The notes: generated from the letters alone by a model not told the origin. Positions 26,462 through 35,029 are shown, numbered from the stretch's first letter. The stretch is 64,000 nucleotides of DNA from CAWCAW01 sp963793645 (GCA_963793645.1 CAWCAW010000004.1:558001-622000), one strand, 5' to 3'. Made by a program: numbers and translations.

Positions 26462-27922
26462 ATGTCCGAGGCGCAAATCGCGACAACGAGCGCGTGTCGA
26501 GACAGCTCGAGACATGCACGGTGCGAGAGCTCTGCTCCTTCACGCGCACGCTCGTGGGGACGCAGGCGTCTGGCTGGCAGCATCTGGTTCGCTTCACTCC
26601 CCCTGGTGTCGATGGTCGGTGTCGCGATCCCCGCGTCGTTCATCGTCGACACGGCGTCGGCCGCGACCGCATCGCTCTCTGCGCCGATCGTGGGCATGGC
26701 CCTCGACTCGGACAGCGGCGGCTATTGGCTGGTGGCTTCCGATGGCGGGGTTTTCTCTTTCGGTGCGGCCTTTCACGGATCGGCGGGAGCCACTCACCTC
26801 CATGCTCCGATCGTGGGTATGGCCGCCACTCCCGACGGAGGCGGCTATTGGTTGGTGGCTTCCGATGGCGGCGTCTTTGCGTTCGGCGACGCCGTGTTCC
26901 ACGGATCGGCGGGGGCCACTCATCTTTATGCCCCGATCGTGGGCATGGCCGTCACGCCCGACGGAGGCGGCTACTGGTTGGTCGCTTCCGATGGCGGCGT
27001 CTTTGCGTTCGGCGACGCCGTGTTCCATGGATCGGCGGGGGCCGCTCGTCTCCACGCCCCGATCGTGAGCATGGCCCCCGATCCGTCCACGGGGGGATAT
27101 TGGCTGGCGGCTTCGGATGGTGGCGTGTTCGCCTACGACGCGCCGTTCTACGGATCGGCGGGAGGCTTTCGGCTCGATGATCCGGTTGTCGGAATGGATT
27201 CGACGTCAGCTGGTTTGGGGTACCGGCTTGTGGCCAAAGACGGCGGCGTCTTTGGGTTCGGTGACGCACCCTTCTACGGGTCGATGAGTGGCCATGTGCT
27301 GACGGGCCCGGTCACGGGTGTCGTGGACGACCCCGCTACAGATGGGTATTGGATGGCGGCATACGACGGCGGCGTCTTTGGGTTCAACGCCGCGTACTAC
27401 GGGTCGATGGGAGGCGGTTACCTGGCAACGTCGGCGGCAACGGGGGCTGATCCCTACGCCTCTCGCATCGTCCAGGTCGCCACGTCACAGGTTGGCCAGA
27501 CCAACGGCTCGCAGTATGGAGGGGCGACCAGTTGGTGCGCATATTTCACGTCGTGGGTCTACAAGCAAGCGGGCCTGCCGATTGGGTCAATTGGCCTTGC
27601 CTACAACATCGGCACCTGGGCGGCCGACAACGGCGGCACGCTTCTCCCCCCCAGCGCGACACCCCAAATCGGCGATGCCGTGCTTTACGAACCGGCGGGC
27701 AGCACGGCCGCATGGCCGGGTCCGGGGCTCACAGAAGCCAACATCCTTCATGTCAACATCGTCGTGGCCGTGAACCCAGACGGATCGTTCGTCACCGTTG
27801 GTGGCAACGAGGCCGACGCCGGCGGAGTACCCGCCGTACAGGAGTTGGGGCCGTACTCGACGGCGGATGCGGCCAGCTGGTGGGGCCAGAGCATCTATGC
27901 GTTCGTCCAGCCCCCGGCCTAG
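26462..27922 (+). CDS. Secreted protein: six propeller-like repeats plus CHAP amidase/peptidase domain
   Basis: 486 residues. A long basic n-region and hydrophobic helix end near DTASAATA. Six repeats of about 41 residues start near residues 75, 116, 158, 199, 241 and 282 with the signature PIVGMA..PDGGGYWLVASD and GGVFAFGDA.F.GSAG. This repeat family is abundant in Acidimicrobiia and likely folds as a propeller that binds wall polymers. The C-terminal CHAP domain has catalytic Cys359 (SWCAYFTSW) and His in ILHVNIVV, expected to cut peptidoglycan peptide or amide bonds. It follows the transglycosylase gene, so the pair could cooperate in wall turnover. Confidence 0.85.
   Translation: MSEAQIATTSACRDSSRHARCESSAPSRARSWGRRRLAGSIWFASLPLVSMVGVAIPASFIVDTASAATASLSAPIVGMALDSDSGGYWLVASDGGVFSFGAAFHGSAGATHLHAPIVGMAATPDGGGYWLVASDGGVFAFGDAVFHGSAGATHLYAPIVGMAVTPDGGGYWLVASDGGVFAFGDAVFHGSAGAARLHAPIVSMAPDPSTGGYWLAASDGGVFAYDAPFYGSAGGFRLDDPVVGMDSTSAGLGYRLVAKDGGVFGFGDAPFYGSMSGHVLTGPVTGVVDDPATDGYWMAAYDGGVFGFNAAYYGSMGGGYLATSAATGADPYASRIVQVATSQVGQTNGSQYGGATSWCAYFTSWVYKQAGLPIGSIGLAYNIGTWAADNGGTLLPPSATPQIGDAVLYEPAGSTAAWPGPGLTEANILHVNIVVAVNPDGSFVTVGGNEADAGGVPAVQELGPYSTADAASWWGQSIYAFVQPPA
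26805..27056 (+). repeat. Near-identical tandem 126-base repeats inside the CHAP gene
   Basis: Repeat units two and three of the propeller region are almost identical at DNA level over 126 bases each, differing at a few positions such as the TTTATG/CTCCAT choice. The outer units are diverged. This indicates a recent in-frame duplication or gene conversion. Confidence 0.7.
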
Positions 27923-27940
27923 ACGCTCGAACCTGAAGGT

Positions 27941-27961
27941 GGACGCCGGCTGACGGCGTCC
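27941..27961. terminator. Hairpin between convergent genes
   Basis: GGACGCCG - GCTGA - CGGCGTCC forms a perfect 8-bp stem with a 5-base loop between the stops of the + strand CHAP gene and the - strand small gene. It could end transcription from both sides. No T-run follows, as is usual in high-GC actinobacteria. Confidence 0.55.
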
Positions 27962-27968
27962 GACCAAC

Positions 27969-28233
27969 TCAGATCTGGATCTGGCTCAACAACTCCGCCT
28001 TACGCTTCTCGTAGATCTCGAAGTCGATGACCTCAGCATCAAACTCTCTTTGAAGCTGTTCGACCTGCGCAAGGATTTCGCTGGCCTCGACCTCGACGAC
28101 ACCTTCGGTCTCCTCATCAGAAACCTCGTCCGACGTGGCGTCACGATTTTGACGACGATCGCGTTTGGCCGCTTGCTTCGCCTGTTTGTCGCGGGTCGCG
28201 CTGGAGCTTGGAAAAGCTGCTTCGTTGGGCCAT
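27969..28233 (-). CDS. Small charged protein with SHOCT-like C-terminal helix (frame break near 28193)
   Basis: The ATG at 28233 lies 5 bases after the rpsR stop and opens MAQRSSFSKLQRD. One base later than expected, the frame shifts: the neighbouring frame reads RDKQAKQAAKRDRRQNRDATSDEVSDEE, then ASEILAQVEQLQREFDAEVI and DFEIYEKRKAELLSQIQI to the stop at 27969. An extra C in GACC-CGC explains the break; repaired, the protein has 87 residues. The basic helix, acidic linker and SHOCT-like ending are typical of small actinobacterial proteins of unknown function. Position suggests co-transcription with rpsR. Confidence 0.65.
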
Positions 28234-28238
28234 CCCGT

Positions 28239-28745
28239 TCAGTCCTCGGATGGACCGGCAGCCGGGCTCTCCGTGTCGTTCACAGGAGCAGCTCCCCCCG
28301 CTTCCACGGCGGCGAGAACCAGGGCATCAGGGTCGGCCGCCACAACGGCGCCATCCTGATCACCCGACGGTGCGGCGGGCGCGTCAGGCCGAGGCGCCCC
28401 CGTGTGCTCGCGGGGTCGGCCTGTGCCGGGACCTCTTCCTCGTCGCCCACCGCGGTCTCCCGACAGCGTGCGGACCACGTATGGAAGAAGTGCCATTTCG
28501 CGGGCGTTCTTGATGGCGATAGCCACGTCGCTCTGGTGCTGCACACAGGTACCGGTGTTGGCGCGGGACTTGATCTTTCCCCGGTCACTCATGAAGCGCC
28601 GAAGCAGCGCCGTGTCCTTGTAGTCGACGTACTGGATCTGGTCGGCGCACACCGCGCACACCTTCTTGCGTCCGCGCCGCAGACGACCCTTGGCCGTCTC
28701 GCTCGGTTTCGGCGACGTCCGTTTCCTGTTGTTGGCGGCTGACAC
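28239..28745 (-). CDS. rpsR: 30S ribosomal protein bS18 with long C-terminal extension
   Basis: The core KVCAVCADQIQYVDYKDTALL, then RRFMSDRGKIKSRANTGTCV and AIKNAREMALLPYVVR, is bS18 of the Cys-containing, zinc-binding type (CAVC plus a later Cys and His). The GTG at 28745 (VSAANNRKRTSP) has GGAG at eight bases. At about 168 residues the protein is twice the usual size. The extra 80 residues are Gly/Pro/Ala/Asp-rich and end in an acidic segment. The usual neighbours rpsF, ssb and rplI are absent here. Confidence 0.92.
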   Translation of the reverse strand: MSAANNRKRTSPKPSETAKGRLRRGRKKVCAVCADQIQYVDYKDTALLRRFMSDRGKIKSRANTGTCVQHQSDVAIAIKNAREMALLPYVVRTLSGDRGGRRGRGPGTGRPREHTGAPRPDAPAAPSGDQDGAVVAADPDALVLAAVEAGGAAPVNDTESPAAGPSED

Positions 28746-29427
28746 GTTTCGATCTCCGAACTGGTCGCGCGTCGTGCAAGACAAAGCCCGAGACGGCGAA
28801 ACCAGTTGACCGGCGGACCCGGGGTCAGCGCGACAGCGACCCCCAGGGCAGAAAGTCTACCCGACGGACCGCTTGGCGCTCATCGGACCACTCCTGGCCC
28901 CCACCAGCGCCAAGGCCAGGGCCGGCCGGCCGAACCCTGGCCCCTGGGACTCGGGCTCCGCATTTTGGCCCAAAACGAACGGACTCTCGGCACCGGCAGC
29001 CAAGGGTCAGCCCGCTGGCTGACCTCTGCCGGCGAGCCACATCGCCGTCGCCGCCGAGGGGTACCACCCATTCCGGCAATGGCCAAGTCTGTGCCGAATC
29101 GTGATGGACGCAGCCGCGCCACACGAGCCGCGGGGCCACAGGTCAGCAGCGTCACCCGGTCACAGCGAAACCGCGGGCAATGTGCGTGTCGAGCGGCGGT
29201 TGTCATCTGCAGGCAATGCGCTGTAACGACGACAAGACGCCACCTTGTCCGATGCACCGATGCCACAAAGAGCCCGCCGCAGGGCACATGCGGCGGTCTC
29301 TAGCAGTCACAACTCGCGCGCTGACTGCGAGCGTATGGTCGTTTTCCGCAAGGAATCGATGCCTGATCCAAAGGCCGATCGCCGATGAGTTAGCCCCGCG
29401 CCGTGTTGGTGGAGCACAATAAGGCCC
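28746..29427. other. Long intergenic region between rpsR and hup
   Basis: 682 bases without a supported gene. Open minus-strand frames of 100-135 codons lack start signals and have poor codon bias. There is a strong fold-back at about 28910-28945 (CCAGGGCCGGCC / AACCCTGGCCCC). The right end is AT-richer and should hold the hup promoter; the left end should hold the rpsR promoter. No tRNA, SRP RNA or tmRNA signature was found. An unknown small RNA cannot be excluded. Confidence 0.35.
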
Positions 29428-30027
29428 ATGAACAAACGAGAGTTGGCAAAAGCGGTCTCCGTCCAGGCGGACGTGACCCTCAGTACCGTGTCCACCGTCC
29501 TCGAAAGCTTCACCCAAGTGGTGACGGCGGTCGTGGCCAAAGGTGAGCCGGTGGCGATCACCGGTTTCGCCAAGTTCGTGAAGGTCGATCGCCCCGCACG
29601 AATGGGTCGCAACCCAGCCACCGGGGAGACCATCCGGATCAAGGCGTCGAAGAAGGCGCGCATCACGCCCGTCAAGGCATTCAAGGACGCCGTGATGTCC
29701 CCGGGCGGAGCGCCCACCTTGAAGCGGGGTGTCTGGCCGACGAACGACGAAGCGGTGCGCGCCGCGGGGAAGACGGTTGCAGCGCCTGCCGCCCGCGCCA
29801 CCAAGACGGCCGCCAGTCCCCGCAAGGCGACGGCCAAGAAGGCACCGGCTCGCAAGGCTCCGGCCAAGAAGGCCCCGGCCAAGAAGGCCCCGGCTCGTAA
29901 GGCACCGGCTCGTAAGGCACCGGCTCGCAAGGCTCCGGCCAAGAAGGTCGCCAAGCGGTCCGCACCTGTACGCCGGACCACCGCCAAGAAGACGACCGCC
30001 AAGAAGACAGCGGCTCGCCGCCGATAG
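29428..30027 (+). CDS. hup: HU-family DNA-binding protein with Lys/Ala/Pro-rich tail
   Basis: 199 residues. Residues 1-92 are the HU fold: MNKRELAKAVS, GEPVAITGFAKFVKVDRPAR, the DNA-inserting arm MGRNPATGETIRI and KKARITPVKAFKD. From about residue 105 a disordered tail repeats KAPA/RKAPAKK many times and ends in RTTAKKTTAKKTAARRR. It resembles eukaryotic histone H1 tails and mycobacterial HupB. The protein compacts DNA; in mycobacteria the tail is acetylated and affects compaction. Monocistronic, with a strong hairpin 9 bases after the stop. Confidence 0.95.
   Translation: MNKRELAKAVSVQADVTLSTVSTVLESFTQVVTAVVAKGEPVAITGFAKFVKVDRPARMGRNPATGETIRIKASKKARITPVKAFKDAVMSPGGAPTLKRGVWPTNDEAVRAAGKTVAAPAARATKTAASPRKATAKKAPARKAPAKKAPAKKAPARKAPARKAPARKAPAKKVAKRSAPVRRTTAKKTTAKKTAARRR
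29820..29960 (+). repeat. Tail repeats of the HU gene
   Basis: Tandem 12-15-base units (AAGGCNCCGGCTCGTAAG and AAGAAGGCCCCGGCC types) encode the KAPA/RKAPAKK tail. Several adjacent units are identical, so copy number can change by recombination. Confidence 0.75.
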
Positions 30028-30035
30028 AAGGAGTT

Positions 30036-30063
30036 ACACCGGGCCCCGCCAGGGGCCCGGTGT
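30036..30063 (+). terminator. Terminator hairpin of hup
   Basis: ACACCGGGCCCC - GCCA - GGGGCCCGGTGT is a perfect 12-bp stem with a 4-base loop immediately after the hup stop codon. No T-run follows. It is among the strongest hairpins in the window. Confidence 0.75.
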
Positions 30064-30329
30064 GATCAACCGGGGCGAGGGTTCTCGTCCCGGCCCCACG
30101 TGGTGCGCGCCATACGCTCGCCCACCTGGCGACCAGCACCCCCGCGCCTATGACGGCGCCTCGCTCTGACGATGCCATCAGTCGTGGTTTTGGCGCGCCT
30201 CGATGCACGGCCGCCTCGACGCCGTCGCCTAGGGCCCTTGAACTGGGCACTTGCCCCCCGGAATAAAAATAGAGAAATCTATCTTTACTACGGCGGGAGC
30301 CCAGTCGGGCGCCCGAGGAGGTGTGCGCC

Positions 30330-31055
30330 ATGGCCATCGCGATCATCACGGGGGGGTCCCAAGGATTGGGGCGAGCGCTGAGTCGGGGGCTGGCCGACCA
30401 AGGCTGGTCACTGATCATCGATGCCCGCAGCGCGGCGGACCTCGCCCACGCCGAGACCGAGGTCCGGAGCCGGCTGTGGCCCGACGCGTCACTCGTGGCC
30501 GTGGTCGGAGACGTGACCGACCCTGACCACCGAAGGCGGTTGATCCAAACGGCCGCCTCGTTCGGTGGCCTCGATCTCGTGGTCAACAACGCCAGCACCC
30601 TCGGCACGAGTCCACTGCCCCGGCTTGAGCACCACCCGCTCGATGTCCTGCGCCGCATCTACGAGGTCAACGTGGTGGCGCCGCTGGCGCTGCTCGCCGA
30701 TGCCGTGGCGCTGCTTCGCCTGTCGCCCGATCCTCGTGTGGTGAACGTGACATCAGACGCATCGGTCGAGGCGTACGAAGGTTGGGGTGGCTACGGATCC
30801 TCCAAGGCCGCCCTCGACCACCTGAGCGCCGTACTGGCGGTGGAGGAACCCTCCATCCGGGTCTGGGCCGTCGATCCCGGCGACATGCAGACCCAGATGC
30901 ACCAGGACGCCTTTGCGGGCGAGGACATCTCGGATCGCCCCTCCCCCGACGCCGTGGCCCCGGGGTTCGTGACCCTCATCGAGTCAGCGCTTCCCAGCGG
31001 GCGCTACCGGGTCGCGGAGCTCGTGGCGGCAACGGGACAGGAGGAACTCTCATGA
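30330..31055 (+). CDS. Short-chain dehydrogenase/reductase
   Basis: 241 residues from ATG 30330, eight bases after AGGAGG. TGGSQGLGRALSRGLA is the cofactor loop, NNASTLG the NNAG motif, NVTSDASV holds the catalytic Ser, and YGSSKAALDHLSAVLAVEE carries Tyr and Lys. Substrate unknown. It overlaps the next gene by ATGA, so it is translationally coupled to a QueA-like protein, an unusual pairing. The AT-rich segment near 30260-30290 upstream is a likely promoter. Confidence 0.88.
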   Translation: MAIAIITGGSQGLGRALSRGLADQGWSLIIDARSAADLAHAETEVRSRLWPDASLVAVVGDVTDPDHRRRLIQTAASFGGLDLVVNNASTLGTSPLPRLEHHPLDVLRRIYEVNVVAPLALLADAVALLRLSPDPRVVNVTSDASVEAYEGWGGYGSSKAALDHLSAVLAVEEPSIRVWAVDPGDMQTQMHQDAFAGEDISDRPSPDAVAPGFVTLIESALPSGRYRVAELVAATGQEELS

Positions 31056-32119
31056 CGATCGTGGCCACCCAAGACCGCAGCATTGCCGGGCTGCCTACCT
31101 TTGAGCTGCCGGCCGAGTTGGAGGCGGCGGTTCCCCCTGAGGCCCGGGGGATAACGCGTGATGCCGTGCGGATGCTCGTGGCCTACCGCCGCGACGAGGA
31201 TGCCCTGGTGCACAGCACCTTTTCGGAGCTACCCCGATTCCTCGACGAAGGCGACCTGATCGTCGTCAACACGTCGGGCACCTTGCCCGCCGCCATCGAC
31301 GCCACAGGACCCGACGCAGAAGCGGTCGAGGTGCACCTCTCCACCCGGCTCCCGGCCGATTTGTGGACCCTTGAGCTGCGTCGCGACGGTGGCCCTCGGC
31401 TCGACGCGCACAGCCCACTGACCCTTGCCCTTCGAGGCGGCGGCGAGGTCAGGCTGCTGGCGCCCTATTCCTCGCATGGCAGCGGGGTGCGGCTGTGGGT
31501 GGCAACCGTCGAGACGCCCGAGCCGCTGTATGCCTACCTGGCCGCCCACGGTCGACCGATCCGCTACGGCTACGTACGCGGCAGCTGGCCCATCTCGGCC
31601 TACCAGAGCGTCTACGCCAACGAGCCGGGCTCGGCCGAGATGCCCAGCGCGGGACGACCGTTCACACCCGAAGTACTCACCCGATTGGTGGCTCGTGGCA
31701 TCGGGGTCGTCCCCATCGTGCTCCATTGCGGGGTGGCGTCGCTCGAAGCCTCGGAACCGCCTTACCCGGAGTACTTCCGGGTCCCGTCGGCGACCGCTCA
31801 TCGGGTCAACGACACGCGCCGCCACGGCGGCCGGGTGGTGGCCATCGGCACCACCGTGGTGCGTGCCCTGGAGACGGTGGTGGACTCGAGAGGAAAGGTG
31901 CACGGTGGCCAGGGATGGACCGAAACGGTGGTGACGCCGGATCACCCGGTCACGTCGGTCAATGGCATGCTCACCGGATGGCACGAGCCCGAAGCATCGC
32001 ATCTGGCCATGCTCGAAGCGGTGGCTGGGCGCTCGCTGGTGGAGCGGTCCTACGCAGCGGCCTTGGTCGAGGGTTACCTGTGGCACGAATTCGGAGACGT
32101 GCATCTGGTGCTGCCGTAG
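31052..32119 (+). CDS. QueA-like S-adenosylmethionine:tRNA ribosyltransferase-isomerase family protein
   Basis: 355 residues. The N-terminal ELPAELEA..P, RMLVAYRRDEDALVHSTFSE and FLDEGDLIVVNTSGTLPA, and the C-terminal VAIGTTVVRALETV and TGWHEPEASHLAMLEAV, follow QueA, which transfers ribose from SAM to preQ1 in tRNA. The core signature is altered: where QueA has AAPTAGLHFT this has EMPSAGRPFT, losing the conserved His, and THLHVG-type residues are changed. It is therefore probably a divergent branch with another acceptor, or weak activity. Coupled by a 4-base overlap to the upstream SDR; no other queuosine gene is in the window. Confidence 0.82.
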   Translation: MTIVATQDRSIAGLPTFELPAELEAAVPPEARGITRDAVRMLVAYRRDEDALVHSTFSELPRFLDEGDLIVVNTSGTLPAAIDATGPDAEAVEVHLSTRLPADLWTLELRRDGGPRLDAHSPLTLALRGGGEVRLLAPYSSHGSGVRLWVATVETPEPLYAYLAAHGRPIRYGYVRGSWPISAYQSVYANEPGSAEMPSAGRPFTPEVLTRLVARGIGVVPIVLHCGVASLEASEPPYPEYFRVPSATAHRVNDTRRHGGRVVAIGTTVVRALETVVDSRGKVHGGQGWTETVVTPDHPVTSVNGMLTGWHEPEASHLAMLEAVAGRSLVERSYAAALVEGYLWHEFGDVHLVLP

Positions 32120-32129
32120 GCGTCCATCC

Positions 32130-32912
32130 ATGAACGACCCCGTGAACGACCCCGTGAACGACCCCGGCAACGACCCCGGCACCACCACTCCCACCGGCAC
32201 CGCCACCGGTAACGCGGGCAGCATCGCAACGGACACCGAAGCGCCGCTGGCAGTGATGCCCTCTACCCGCCGGGCCATTTTGATGACCCTCAAGCGCAGC
32301 GGCGTGCAACGCGCCCAGGATCTGGCCGAGGCGCTCGGCATCACCGTGGCGGCCGTGCGCCAGCAGCTCGGCCGCCTCGAAGAAGACGGTCTGGTCCGCC
32401 ATCGGCGCGAGCCCGACGGTCGAGGCCGGCCGTCGCACGTCTATGAGCTAGCCGCTTTGGGCGAGACGCTGTTCCCCAAGCGCTACGGAGATCTCACCAC
32501 CGAGCTGCTCGGCTATCTCGGCGGGCCCGACAGCACCCAAGTCACCGATCTCTTCGATCAGCGACGCCAGCGGCGCCTCGTCGGCGCCCAGGCCCGGTTG
32601 GAGCAGATGTCTCTCGACCAAAAGGTGGGCGAGCTGACCCGGATCCTCGACGAGGACGGCTATCTCGCCGACGTGCAGCACCTCGAAGACGGAAGCTGGC
32701 TCATCACAGAGCACAACTGCGCCATCTTGTCGGTGGCCACCGGCTTCCGCCAAGCATGCTCGAGCGAGATCGCTTTTATCCGCGCAGCCCTGCCCGGGGC
32801 GCAGGTCGAGCGGGTGGCCCACCTCATGGACGGGGCTCACGTGTGCGCCTATACGGTGCGGCCCACCCCGGCCGAGTCCGCCGAATCGACTCCATCGGCG
32901 GCATCCCAATGA
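32130..32912 (+). CDS. Winged-helix regulator, ArsR/SufR-like with Cys cluster
   Basis: 260 residues. The HTH domain (STRRAILMTLKRSGVQRAQD, then LAEALGITVAAVRQQLGRLE and DGLVRHRREP) is followed by a sensor half with NCAILSVATGFRQAC and a later HVCAY, matching SufR-type regulators that bind an iron-sulphur cluster. These repress Suf or redox genes in the holo form. The first 16 residues are a NDPV/NDPG tandem repeat and may be untranslated or disordered; an ATG just before PSTRRAIL is an alternative start. It follows the QueA-like gene by 10 bases. Confidence 0.82.
   Translation: MNDPVNDPVNDPGNDPGTTTPTGTATGNAGSIATDTEAPLAVMPSTRRAILMTLKRSGVQRAQDLAEALGITVAAVRQQLGRLEEDGLVRHRREPDGRGRPSHVYELAALGETLFPKRYGDLTTELLGYLGGPDSTQVTDLFDQRRQRRLVGAQARLEQMSLDQKVGELTRILDEDGYLADVQHLEDGSWLITEHNCAILSVATGFRQACSSEIAFIRAALPGAQVERVAHLMDGAHVCAYTVRPTPAESAESTPSAASQ
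32133..32180 (+). repeat. Twelve-base tandem repeat at the start of the regulator gene
   Basis: Four units of AACGACCCCGTG / AACGACCCCGGC directly follow the ATG and encode NDPV, NDPV, NDPG, NDPG. Units differ only in the last codon. Copy-number change would alter the N-terminus without a frameshift. Confidence 0.8.
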
Positions 32913-32928
32913 CCGAGCTCGAGCCCGG

Positions 32929-33357
32929 TCATTGCTCAGGCGCCGGGACCACCAGGACGGGCACCGACGCCCGATGCAGGAGCTTGTGGGGCACCGACCC
33001 CAAAATGGCGCCCATGATGGGCCGCTCGCTGTTGCCTCCTACGACAATGACTCGAGCCTCTCGCTGCTCGGCCGCCGCCAACAGCGATTCGACCGGTCGC
33101 AGGGGAACCACCACAGCTTCAACCACGACTTCGCCGTCAAGCTGCTTGGCCTCAGCCAGGGCCGCACTCACCACACCACTGCCGAGCTTCTCGAGCTGCG
33201 CCTTGTAGTCAGCCGTCTCACCACCCATGGGGTTGGGCTCGAAGCCGAAAACGATGGCCAAGGTGGCATTGAATGCCCTCGATACGGTGATCGCCACCGC
33301 CAGGGCCGCCTTCGACCCCTCGGAGCCGTCGTAGCCCAGGACGATGTCGCCGGCCAT
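32929..33357 (-). CDS. Universal stress protein (UspA family)
   Basis: 142 residues, single Usp domain. The start DIVLGYDGSEGSKAALAVAI and the end GGNSERPIMGAILGSVPHKL, then ASVPVLVV, hold the G-x2-G-x9-G(S) ATP-binding pattern. It overlaps the upstream permease stop by ATGA, so it is co-translated with the transporter. APC permease plus Usp pairs are common in actinobacteria and suggest regulation of uptake by energy status. Confidence 0.9.
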   Translation of the reverse strand: MAGDIVLGYDGSEGSKAALAVAITVSRAFNATLAIVFGFEPNPMGGETADYKAQLEKLGSGVVSAALAEAKQLDGEVVVEAVVVPLRPVESLLAAAEQREARVIVVGGNSERPIMGAILGSVPHKLLHRASVPVLVVPAPEQ

Positions 33358-34967
33358 CAGTCGGTCACCGGGACCACGCCGGGGGTGAGGGGCGGGGCCG
33401 CAGCGTCGACGGATTCAGCCACCTCGCGGGTCCGCTTGAAGAAGGCGGGATGCCCGATGCGCCACAGCAACATGAGTGGGACTCCGATCAACAGAAGGCC
33501 GACACCGAGGACCAGAGGGGGGCCGAGACCCTTCTTTACGTAAAGGTGCCAATGGAAGATGCGGAAGCTGAAATGCAAACCCGGTATCCACGCCTGAGTG
33601 CCCGAGGAGGAGTTCGCCGGGTCCGAGTAGTAGAAGATCGCCACGACGAAGAGCACCGCCAAGATGAGGCCGCCGAGAAGGGGGGCCAGGCCGATGAAGA
33701 TGAAGTTCTTGAAGTTGTCGAAGATGTGGTGGCGGTAATAGATGACGCACGCGAATCCCGTCAGGCCGTAATAGAACGCAATGCCGAAGCCGAGGGCTTC
33801 AATGGAGTTCGCCAGGACGTCGTTGGGGCTGATGAGGGTGAGCGACACGTACCACACGACAGAGATGGCCCCGAAGATCAAGGTGGAGAACCCCGGGGAG
33901 AGGTACTTGGGCTGGATGTCGGCGAAACGCTTCGGGAACGCCTTGTGCACGGCCATCGACAACGAGGACCGAGCGGCGGGCAAGATCGTCGTCTGGGTCG
34001 AGGACGACGCCGAGGTGAGTACGGCGATGATGAGCAGCTTGTTCCACGGTGATCCGAACACCGCGCTCCCGAGCGCGTTCAACACGTCGCCGATGTTGTT
34101 CTGATTGGTGAGAAAGCCAGTGCCCTTGAAGGCTTCAGCGGCGAAGGAGACGATCACGTAGATGGCCAGCAGAACGAGAGTGGACCACAAGGCAGCCCGA
34201 CCGGGCGTACGCCGGCTGTCCTTGGCCTCCTCGTTCACGCTGACGGCGGTGTCCCATCCCCAGTAGATGAAGACGGCCAGGAGCATCCCGGCCGACAGTG
34301 CCCCGATGGGATGGATCTTGAACGGGTCCAACCATCCGATCGACGGTCGGACGCTGTGGGCGATGTGGCCCGTGTACACCTTCACCAAGGCGACCACCGA
34401 GAAAATCACCAGAATGAGGATCTCGGCGCCGAGCAGACCCACCTGGGTGGCAGCCGACAACTCGATGCCGATGTAGCAGATGGCCGTCATGACGATGAGC
34501 CAGACCACTCCGACGAAGGTGACCCAGAAGCCGGAGCCGTCAGCGGCGATCCCGTGCGCACCGAAGAGAGAGAACGTGTACACGCCGGCGATGGAGGCCA
34601 GATTGGGCATGACCACGAGGTCGGTCACCAAGATGCCCCAGCCGGCCATCCACCCCGTCTTGGGTCCCATGGCGCGGGTGACCCAGGTGAAGGTGGTGCC
34701 GCAGTCGGGGTCGGCGCGATTCAGGTAGTAGTAGGCGGCCGCGATGAACAACATGGGCAAGAAGGCGAGCAGCATGACCGCCGGCGATTGGACCCCGACG
34801 TAGACGGCCACGAAGCCGAGGGTCGCCGCCAGGCTGTAGGCCGGGGCGGTCGATGCCACTCCGATGACCAGGCTGGTCACCAGCCCCAGTGCACCGGTCT
34901 TGAGGCCTTTGCCGCCTTCCGTCGAAGCGCCAGCCTCACCGGTGCCCGTGATGGCCGTCATCGACAA
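33357..34967 (-). CDS. APC-family amino acid/amine permease
   Basis: 536 residues with about 12 transmembrane helices, starting LGLVTSLVIGVASTAPAYSL, the conserved first helix of the APC superfamily. The GTTFTWVTRAMGPKTGWMAGW and AVNEEAKDSRRTPGRA-type loops fit amino acid/polyamine antiporters. It faces away from an aldehyde dehydrogenase gene of the putrescine/GABA type, so an amine substrate is likely. It forms an operon with the stress protein downstream. Confidence 0.9.
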   Translation of the reverse strand: MSMTAITGTGEAGASTEGGKGLKTGALGLVTSLVIGVASTAPAYSLAATLGFVAVYVGVQSPAVMLLAFLPMLFIAAAYYYLNRADPDCGTTFTWVTRAMGPKTGWMAGWGILVTDLVVMPNLASIAGVYTFSLFGAHGIAADGSGFWVTFVGVVWLIVMTAICYIGIELSAATQVGLLGAEILILVIFSVVALVKVYTGHIAHSVRPSIGWLDPFKIHPIGALSAGMLLAVFIYWGWDTAVSVNEEAKDSRRTPGRAALWSTLVLLAIYVIVSFAAEAFKGTGFLTNQNNIGDVLNALGSAVFGSPWNKLLIIAVLTSASSSTQTTILPAARSSLSMAVHKAFPKRFADIQPKYLSPGFSTLIFGAISVVWYVSLTLISPNDVLANSIEALGFGIAFYYGLTGFACVIYYRHHIFDNFKNFIFIGLAPLLGGLILAVLFVVAIFYYSDPANSSSGTQAWIPGLHFSFRIFHWHLYVKKGLGPPLVLGVGLLLIGVPLMLLWRIGHPAFFKRTREVAESVDAAAPPLTPGVVPVTD

Positions 34968-35029
34968 CCCCCTCCCCGTGTTCTCGGTTGCTTCGGCGCA
35001 TATTCGCAGAGAAATTGGGCTCTGACAAG

